From an uncultured Acetatifactor sp. (GTDB lineage Bacteria > Bacillota > Clostridia > Lachnospirales > Lachnospiraceae), in NCBI GenBank assembly GCA_910577235.1, contig CAJTMX010000005.1:62001-126000 (forward strand): a DNA stretch of 64,000 bases, given 5' to 3'. Made by a program: the position numbers and the translations under genes. This document shows positions 57,774 through 64,000 of the stretch, piece after piece. Positions within the stretch are counted from its first letter, which is position 1, and the number at the start of each line of letters is the position of its first letter. The notes under the pieces are model-generated. The model did no database searches, was not told the origin of the DNA, and was given only the letters and a program-made list of their open reading frames with translations.

Positions 57774-59761
57774 CGCTTAAACTTTTTCTCCAATTCATAT
57801 TTGCTCATGGATATTATGGTAGGGCGTCCGTGGGGACAGTTGTAGGGATTGTCCAGCGTCAGCAGTTCGTCTATGAGCCTTTGGGCCTCCTGGGTGCTGA
57901 GCCGGTTGTTGCCCTTTACGGCTGCTTTACAGGACATGGAGGCGATCTTCTCCCGCACCGCCGTGGGATCGCCCCTGGTGCCCCCCTCCGAAAGATCGTC
58001 CAGCACCGCCTGAAACAGTTCCTTTTCCCCACAGCCGTAGAGATCCACCGGAACGCTGCGCAGAGCGTACTCGCTGCCGCCGAAGGGTTCCACCTCAAAG
58101 CCCAGTTCCGTAAAGACAGAGGCATACTCCTTATAAACCGTCTCCTCCTGTCCCGTGAGGCTGAGGATTATAGGAGGCATCAGGTTCTGGGATACCAGAC
58201 TCTTTTCGCGGTACTGTTTCATGAACCGTTCAAATTTCACCTTCTCATGGGCGGCGTGCTGGTCTATGATGTACAGCTTGTCCTCATATTCTATGAGCCA
58301 GTAGGTGTCAAACACCTGCCCGATCAGCTTAAAGTATACCCTCTTTTCCGGGGTCAGGATCTTGTCCTCAAACAGTTCACCCTGCTTATAGTCCCGCGTC
58401 TGTTCCTGAGCCGCCTCGTAACGCATCTCCTCCATGACCCGGTATTGCCGGGTACGGTTCTGCTCAAAAGGTTCCGGGGCCGCGGGAAGTTTTTCTTTCT
58501 GCCTGCCTGTATCCACTGACAGCTCACAAATCTCTGTGTGGGGACTTGTCACCGGCGGCGTTTCTCCTGTCCGGAGATTTTTGGGGGAACTTGCCGCTGC
58601 GGACTGCGTTTCTCCTGCCCGGGCATAGGGGCGGGGCTCCGGCATGGGACGCGGGAAAGAATGCCCTGCATGTTCCCGAGCCGTCTTACCGCCTTGAGAC
58701 AGCTCCTGAAGCAGCCGTACATCCCTCCCGGCAGGCTGATTCCCGTCAATACCCACATCGGGGATCATCTCCCGGTTTCGCAGGCGTTCTCTGATGCCTG
58801 CGGACACCGCGTCAAATATCTGCGGCCCGTCCAAAAAGCGCACCTCCATCTTGCTGGGATGCACGTTCACATCCACTTTCGAGAGGTCTTTAAGCGTCAT
58901 ATGCAGCACGCAGAGCGGAAACTTGTGCTGCATCAGATACTCTCTGTATCCCTCCTCGATGGCACGGCTCAGCAGATTGCTGCGGATATACCGGCCGTTT
59001 AAAAAATAGACTTCAAAATTGCGGTTGGAGCGGACGATGGCCGGAGTCCCCAGATACCCCCTGATCTCCAATACCTCTGTCTCCAGCTCAACGGGCACCA
59101 GGTTGCGGATCATATCTCTGCCATAGATGCGGTAGATCACTTCCCGCAGCTCCCCGTTTCCCGAAGTATAAAACCGGGTCTGTCCTCCCACCTGAAATTT
59201 AAAGGAGATATCCGGTCTGGACAGGGCCATATGCTCCATCAGATCGATGATATATCCTGCCTCGGTGGTGGCGCTTTTTAGAAATTTGCGCCGCACAGGG
59301 GTATTGAAAAACAGGTTGCGGATTATAAATGTGGTCCCTTCCGGCGCTCCCACCTCCTCAAACACCGTCTCTTTGGGACCTTCCATCACCATATGGACGC
59401 CGGTGAGGGCCTCCGCCGTTTTGGTGATCACCTCCATCTGGGCCACCGCGCAGATGCTGGAGAGAGCCTCCCCTCTAAATCCCAGGCTGGAAATACCTGT
59501 CAGATCCTCCGCTCTCCGGATCTTGCTGGTGGCATGACGCAGGAAAGCGGTGCGCAGCTGATCCGCCGGAATTCCCGAACCGTTGTCCGTTATACGGATA
59601 AAACCGATCCCGCCGTCTTTGATCTCCACGGTGACGGAATCCGCCCCTGCGTCGATGGCGTTTTCTACCAGTTCCTTTACCACGCTGGCAGGCCGCTCCA
59701 CCACTTCTCCGGCTGCGATCTTGTCTATGGTTTCCGCGTCAAGCAGTTTTATCTGGTTCAT
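57770..59761 (-). CDS. mutL: DNA mismatch repair protein MutL
   Basis: MutL links MutS recognition to strand incision. The 663-residue product has the GHKL ATPase N-terminus (IAAGEVVERPASVVKELVENAIDAGAD; N-box), the FRGEALSSI and GTTFIIRNLFFNTPVRRKFL blocks, a Pro/Glu/Ser-rich linker (about 360-430) and the C-terminal endonuclease motif DQHAAHEKV. That motif means it is the nicking type, and no mutH is expected. It overlaps miaA and is separated from mutS by 60 bases. Confidence 0.97.
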   Translation of the reverse strand: MNQIKLLDAETIDKIAAGEVVERPASVVKELVENAIDAGADSVTVEIKDGGIGFIRITDNGSGIPADQLRTAFLRHATSKIRRAEDLTGISSLGFRGEALSSICAVAQMEVITKTAEALTGVHMVMEGPKETVFEEVGAPEGTTFIIRNLFFNTPVRRKFLKSATTEAGYIIDLMEHMALSRPDISFKFQVGGQTRFYTSGNGELREVIYRIYGRDMIRNLVPVELETEVLEIRGYLGTPAIVRSNRNFEVYFLNGRYIRSNLLSRAIEEGYREYLMQHKFPLCVLHMTLKDLSKVDVNVHPSKMEVRFLDGPQIFDAVSAGIRERLRNREMIPDVGIDGNQPAGRDVRLLQELSQGGKTAREHAGHSFPRPMPEPRPYARAGETQSAAASSPKNLRTGETPPVTSPHTEICELSVDTGRQKEKLPAAPEPFEQNRTRQYRVMEEMRYEAAQEQTRDYKQGELFEDKILTPEKRVYFKLIGQVFDTYWLIEYEDKLYIIDQHAAHEKVKFERFMKQYREKSLVSQNLMPPIILSLTGQEETVYKEYASVFTELGFEVEPFGGSEYALRSVPVDLYGCGEKELFQAVLDDLSEGGTRGDPTAVREKIASMSCKAAVKGNNRLSTQEAQRLIDELLTLDNPYNCPHGRPTIISMSKYELEKKFKR

Positions 59762-59820
59762 GGTTTTTTCTCCATTTCAAGGGTATACGGCGGATCTTAA
59801 TCACGGCTGACCGTTTCACA

Positions 59821-62496
59821 CTACGCTTTATAACGGTTCTTGAGTTTATTTTGCAGACGGTACAGAGTATTCATAGCGTCTAAGGGCGTCATCACTGTAA
59901 TGTCAAGGTCTGTCAGTTCCTTCACCACATCTTCGTCGGATACGGTGTCAAAGAGGGACATCTGAGCCAGATCCACCTCATCGTAGCGGGGAATCTTTTT
60001 GGTCTTTCCGTCTCCCTTTTGCTCTATGGCGATGCTCTGCACCTTATCTGTGATATCGTTGTCCGAGAGCTGCTCGGCGATCTCCTTGGCGCGGTCGATC
60101 ACCATGTCCGGCACCCCTGCCAGTTTGGCCACCTGGATGCCGTAGCTCCGGTCCGCGCCGCCCTTGATGATCTTGCGCAGGAAGACGATGTCGTCCCCGC
60201 ATTCTTTGACGGCGATGCAGTAATTGTTCACGTTGCCGATCTTGCCCTCCAGCTCCGTCAGCTCGTGATAGTGTGTGGCAAAAAGGGTTTTTGCCCCCAA
60301 CAGCTTTTTGTTGCTGATATGCTCTATGACGGCCCAGGCGATGCTCAGTCCGTCAAAAGTGGAGGTCCCTCTGCCAATCTCATCCAGGATCAGCAGACTG
60401 TCGGAAGTGGCATTCCTGAGAATATTGGCCACTTCGTTCATCTCCACCATAAAGGTTGACTGTCCGCTGGCCAGATCATCGGAAGCACCTACCCGGGTAA
60501 AGATCCGGTCAACGATACCGATATTGGCGCTCTTTGCCGGCACGTAACATCCCATCTGGGCCATCAGCACGATCAGCGCCGTCTGACGCATATAGGTGGA
60601 TTTGCCCGCCATATTGGGGCCGGTGATCACGGAGATACAGCGATGGCCGTTGTCCAGCAAAGTGTCGTTAGCTACGAACATCTCATGATCGATCATCTGC
60701 TCCACCACCGGATGTCTGCCGTCTCTGATATCTATTAACCCCTTTTCATTCAGAGCCGGACGCACATAGCGGTTCCGCTCCGCCACATAGGAGAGGGAGG
60801 CGAACACGTCCAGCCTGGCCACCGCCTTGGCGGTGCGTTGAATCCTCTCTATCTCTCCCGCAATACCGTCTCTGATCCCGCAGAACAAATCATACTCCAG
60901 CGACGAAAGCTTGTCCTCCGCGTTCAGTATGGTATCTTCCAATTCCTTCAGCCGGGGCGTTGTATAACGCTCCGCATTGGCCAGCGTCTGTTTGCGCACA
61001 TAATCCTCCGGCACCATATCCTTAAAGGAATTCGTCACCTCGAAATAGTACCCGAACACTTTGTTGTACTTGATCTTAAGGTTTTTTATTCCTGTGCGCT
61101 CCCTGTCCTGCTCTTCCAGCTGGGCCAGCCACATCTTGCCGTCTCTCTTGGCGCTGCGCAGCATATCCACCGTCTCGTTATAGCCGTCCTTGATGATCCC
61201 TCCCTCCCGTACCGAAATGGGAGGCTCCTCCTCAATGGCTTTGTCTATCAGCGTATAGAGATCTTCCAAACAATCCATATCCCGGGCGATCTCCGTCATC
61301 AATTCCTTTTGAAAGCCAGCCAGCACTTTCCGGATCGGAGGCAGCATTTCCAGCGAGGCACGGAAGGCCAGCAGATCCCGGGGATTGGCGGTCTTGTAAG
61401 TAACTCTTCCCAGCAGACGCTCCAGATCGTACACAGGTCCCAGATATTCCCGCATTTCGTCTCTGGACACCGAATCCCCACCAAGCTCCTCGATGGCGTC
61501 CAAACGCTTTTCCATCTCCGCCTTTTCGATCAGCGGCTGCTCCAGATAGCTGCGCAGCATACGGGCGCCCATGGCTGTGCGGGTCTTGTCCAGCACCCAC
61601 AAAAGAGAACCTCTCTTCTGCTTTTCCCGCAGGGTTTCCGTGAGTTCCAGATTGCGTCTGGTGGAGGAATCCAGCAACATATATTTGCTGGTCAGGTAAG
61701 AACGTATATGTGAAATATGGCCCAGGTCTGTCTTTTGGGTATCATACAGATAGCGCAGCAGCGCTCCTGCCGCCACCGTACCCACAGGAAAATCTTCCAG
61801 CCCCAGGCCGATCAGGCTTTTTATCTTAAAGTGACGCATAATACTCTGTTCACAGGTCTGATCGTCAAAGTAATGAGGGTCCGCGGCACTTACCGCGATA
61901 TGCAGCCGTCCCCGCAGGTCTCCGATATCCATCCCGCTGACCAGAAACGCGTCGTTGCATATGATCTCCGACGGCTCATATTTCATCAGTTCGTCCATTA
62001 ACCGCCGCAGGTCTTCCACTTCCGTCATGTAAAAATCGCCTGTGGTGACATCCGCCGCGGCCAGACCGATAGTCGCCGGCGTAAAAGTAACGCAGAGCAG
62101 ATAGTTGTTTTTTCCCTCCTCCAGATACTGGGTATTTATATTGGTCCCCGGCGTAACAATGCGAACCACTTCCCGTTTCACCAGACCTTTTGCCAGCTTG
62201 GGGTCCTCCACCTGTTCGCAGATGGCCACCTTGTAGCCTTTGGCAACCAACTTGCTCAGATATCCCTCCACCGCGTGATAGGGGACACCGCACATGGGAG
62301 CCCGTTCCTCCAGACCGCAGCTCTTGCCGGTCAGCGTGATCTCCAGCTCCCGGGACGCCGTCAGCGCGTCCTCAAAAAACATCTCATAAAAATCGCCCAG
62401 CCGGTAGAACAATATGCAGTCCGGATATTCCTGTTTTGTCTCCAGATATTTCTGCATCATGGGGGTCAGATCTTCTATCTTTAGTTCCTCGTTCAC
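59821..62496 (-). CDS. mutS: DNA mismatch recognition ATPase MutS
   Basis: MutS detects base mismatches. The 891-residue product has the mismatch-binding Phe in the FYRLGDFYEMFFEDA block, connector and lever domains, and the ATPase with Walker A GPNMAGKSTYMRQ, the LILDEIGRGTST Walker B and THYHEL. Start at GTG 62496 (MNEELKIEDLTPMMQ) is chosen since GAGGT lies close upstream; the frame starting at 62550 lacks family sequence. Confidence 0.96.
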   Translation of the reverse strand: MNEELKIEDLTPMMQKYLETKQEYPDCILFYRLGDFYEMFFEDALTASRELEITLTGKSCGLEERAPMCGVPYHAVEGYLSKLVAKGYKVAICEQVEDPKLAKGLVKREVVRIVTPGTNINTQYLEEGKNNYLLCVTFTPATIGLAAADVTTGDFYMTEVEDLRRLMDELMKYEPSEIICNDAFLVSGMDIGDLRGRLHIAVSAADPHYFDDQTCEQSIMRHFKIKSLIGLGLEDFPVGTVAAGALLRYLYDTQKTDLGHISHIRSYLTSKYMLLDSSTRRNLELTETLREKQKRGSLLWVLDKTRTAMGARMLRSYLEQPLIEKAEMEKRLDAIEELGGDSVSRDEMREYLGPVYDLERLLGRVTYKTANPRDLLAFRASLEMLPPIRKVLAGFQKELMTEIARDMDCLEDLYTLIDKAIEEEPPISVREGGIIKDGYNETVDMLRSAKRDGKMWLAQLEEQDRERTGIKNLKIKYNKVFGYYFEVTNSFKDMVPEDYVRKQTLANAERYTTPRLKELEDTILNAEDKLSSLEYDLFCGIRDGIAGEIERIQRTAKAVARLDVFASLSYVAERNRYVRPALNEKGLIDIRDGRHPVVEQMIDHEMFVANDTLLDNGHRCISVITGPNMAGKSTYMRQTALIVLMAQMGCYVPAKSANIGIVDRIFTRVGASDDLASGQSTFMVEMNEVANILRNATSDSLLILDEIGRGTSTFDGLSIAWAVIEHISNKKLLGAKTLFATHYHELTELEGKIGNVNNYCIAVKECGDDIVFLRKIIKGGADRSYGIQVAKLAGVPDMVIDRAKEIAEQLSDNDITDKVQSIAIEQKGDGKTKKIPRYDEVDLAQMSLFDTVSDEDVVKELTDLDITVMTPLDAMNTLYRLQNKLKNRYKA

Positions 62497-62660
62497 TCTT
62501 ACCTCATTCCCGCGAATCCGCAGCCGCCAAAAAAAGCCGTGCTCCCGCATTGATTATCGCACAATTCACTCATACCGCCTAACGCCAAGTCCGTTCCTTT
62601 TGCCTTATTGTCTCTTCGGATACATGTATAAAGGCACCGGATCGGCCGTACTTGCAAACA

Positions 62661-62686
62661 GCGGATACACCATAGGATGTATCCGC
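62661..62686. repeat. 9-bp inverted repeat upstream of mutS
   Basis: GCGGATACA (62661-62669) and TGTATCCGC (62678-62686) form a perfect stem with an eight-base loop. It lies in the 258-base gap between the mutS start and the DUF1189-like gene stop. No T-run follows on either strand. It could be an operator or structured leader. Confidence 0.6.
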
Positions 62687-62754
62687 CATTTATGTTAGCA
62701 CAAAATCTTGTTCTTGTAAATTGTCAAAATAGTGTTTCCGTCTGTCCCAGGCAT

Positions 62755-63600
62755 TCAAAAGGACGCTGGCCCGTATGGATTTCCGGTCCTGCCCATGGGG
62801 CTCTCATCCGTCTGCGGCATCAAACGGATCACCCCGACCAGAAAGAGAACCGTAATAGCCGCCTTAATAAAGTTCGGTATGTCCCAATGCATAAAGGTAC
62901 ATACGTTCACAAACATCGCTGCAACATATACAAGTACTTGGGAATATATCGCTATGCGGAATATCTGCTCTGCGCTCAACGCTCTTTTATACAGCCGCGC
63001 AGCGATCAGTCCGATCACAAGCAGAACTGTCGAACACAGAAAATACCATAGGACTCCGCCGATATAAAATATCACGGTCACACAGGCTATCGCAATATAC
63101 GAGATTACTCTCAGCGCATCCTTTACCCTGATCTCTTTTCCATTACCCACTAAATCCGCAAAATAGAGTTCTTTATACGGTACTGGGTACTGAAACGCCA
63201 CCATATTATCCCGGCCTACCAGCCAAATCTGGCGATATCCTGCTGCGGCCATTTCCTTTACATCTTCATAGGAAAAACCGTTCACCCGATCCGTCACCAA
63301 CAGATACCTTGTCCCCTCATCCAGTACATACTCTTCCTCTATATATAAGCTGCCGTCACGGAGAATCAGAATTTCCGGAAATTCTTTGTCAAACTCACCG
63401 CAATACCTGATTCCAAAAACCGTCATGTTGACCATCGTGACTATCAGCACGAGGAGAAACACAAAACCTATCGTACTGCCTGCTTTAACATTTATCAGCC
63501 GGTCATATTTTGTGGGCATCAAGGCATAGAGAAAAGAACGAAAAATATTGGGTGTTGGGGAAATTGTCTGCGTACCGCGATTATAACCGTAATTGTCCAT
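62755..63600 (-). CDS. DUF1189-like membrane protein
   Basis: A 281-residue membrane protein. The N-terminal helix (IGFVFLLVLIVTMVNMTVFG) is preceded by a short basic segment, and four hydrophobic segments lie in the C-terminal 120 residues (YIAIACVTVIFYIGGVLWYFLC, TVLLVIGLIAARLY, IFRIAIYSQVLVYVAAMFVNVC and FIKAAITVLFLVGVIRLM). A soluble domain of about 100 residues lies between (RYLLVTDRVNGFSYEDVKEMAAAGYRQIW). This layout fits DUF1189, whose function is unknown. It lies upstream of mutS on the same strand. Confidence 0.7.
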   Translation of the reverse strand: MDNYGYNRGTQTISPTPNIFRSFLYALMPTKYDRLINVKAGSTIGFVFLLVLIVTMVNMTVFGIRYCGEFDKEFPEILILRDGSLYIEEEYVLDEGTRYLLVTDRVNGFSYEDVKEMAAAGYRQIWLVGRDNMVAFQYPVPYKELYFADLVGNGKEIRVKDALRVISYIAIACVTVIFYIGGVLWYFLCSTVLLVIGLIAARLYKRALSAEQIFRIAIYSQVLVYVAAMFVNVCTFMHWDIPNFIKAAITVLFLVGVIRLMPQTDESPMGRTGNPYGPASF

Positions 63601-63630
63601 GGAATACTCCCTTTTAAAACATATACAAAG

Positions 63631-64000
63631 TCAGCGGCACATAGCAGCCGCATGAATGCCGGCGATCGCGCCGTCTGCCACCGCTGTGGCCACCTGCCTT
63701 ACTTTTTTTACCCGGATATCGCCGGCGGCAAACACGCCCGGAATCTCTGTCTGCATAGAGTCGTCGGTGGGAATATATCCGCCGTCCAGTTTAAGCTCCG
63801 CATACATCTGTGTATTTGGAACAATGCCCGCATATACGAACACACCGCACTGCGCGTCTTTTACGGTGTGTTTTTCTCCCGTCCTGTTATCTGTAAATTC
63901 GAGTTCTTCCGCTCTGCCGGAGCCATACACCGCCGTGAGACTGGAATGGGGCATGACACTGATGTTATCGCATTTGACGGCCCGCTCTTTAAATTCCGGT
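63631..64000 (-). CDS. thioredoxin-disulfide reductase-like protein, 3' part
   Basis: The frame is open to the window edge, so the N-terminal two-thirds is missing, and the redox-active CxxC is not visible. Present are the NAD-domain end and the FAD C-terminal motif, with GVFVYAGIVPNT and IPGVFAAGDIRVKKVRQVATAVADGAIAG (the GD motif contacts FAD). It is most like thioredoxin reductase (trxB) or a close flavoprotein reductase. The C-terminal Cys-Arg end is not a known family mark. Confidence 0.8.
   Translation of the reverse strand, partial: PEFKERAVKCDNISVMPHSSLTAVYGSGRAEELEFTDNRTGEKHTVKDAQCGVFVYAGIVPNTQMYAELKLDGGYIPTDDSMQTEIPGVFAAGDIRVKKVRQVATAVADGAIAGIHAAAMCR

Overview
The window looks like chromosomal DNA of a low-to-mid GC Firmicute, most likely a Lachnospiraceae-type Clostridium relative. 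The evidence is gene order and gene content: rsmD-coaD with a ylbJ-type gene beside it, a hisZ-hisG-hisD-hisB-hisI run, the paired TIGR03960/TIGR03936 radical-SAM genes before an RNase G gene, rplU-prp-rpmA-obgE-yhbY-nadD-yqeK-rsfS, lexA divergent from a LysM/YneA-like gene, mreBCD-mrdA-minCDE-rodA-mgsA-dac, and mutS-mutL-miaA. No rRNA, tRNA, CRISPR array, intact insertion sequence or prophage was recognised. Taxonomy is inferred from this content, not from a database search.

Layout. 0-26.2 kb is almost entirely plus strand. It holds CoA synthesis (coaD), a cell-wall amidase, RNA-modifying enzymes (two pseudouridine synthases), a YgiQ radical-SAM protein, recU, part of the histidine pathway behind a strong promoter and a palindromic leader site, the TIGR03960/TIGR03936/RNase G/NUDIX/D-2-hydroxyacid dehydrogenase run, a DUF4352-like lipoprotein, and thrH. 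At 26.2-26.45 kb gene direction switches. The convergent gap holds two large inverted repeats, one a perfect 29-bp palindrome carrying DnaA-box-like 9-mers, followed by 14-bp direct repeats.

26.4-64 kb is mostly minus strand. Exceptions are ttcA plus a tyrosine recombinase (28.7-30.4 kb) and lexA plus a DUF378 gene (31.8-32.7 kb). The SOS divergon (30.4-32.4 kb) has several LexA-type boxes between lexA and a YneA-like division inhibitor that is followed by an unknown gene. Next come a ribosome-maturation block (rsfS, yqeK, nadD, yhbY, obgE, L27, Prp protease, L21 with an L21-leader-like RNA), lspA/rluD/aroB, and sepF/yggS/HlyD-like genes. The shape-and-division supercluster (dac, mgsA, rodA, minE, minD, minC, PBP2, mreD, mreC, mreB, radC) follows, then a PLP lyase, miaA, mutL and mutS, a DUF1189-like membrane protein and the end of a thioredoxin-reductase-like gene.

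Most genes are ordinary housekeeping genes. The more unusual signals are non-coding or architectural: the palindrome/DnaA-box-like array, a MITE-like element between minC and minD, three mutually exclusive hairpin strands ahead of hisZ, period-perfect tandem repeats in the tails of two radical-SAM proteins, a roughly 240-residue insertion in PBP2, and a decayed reading frame between nadD and yhbY.
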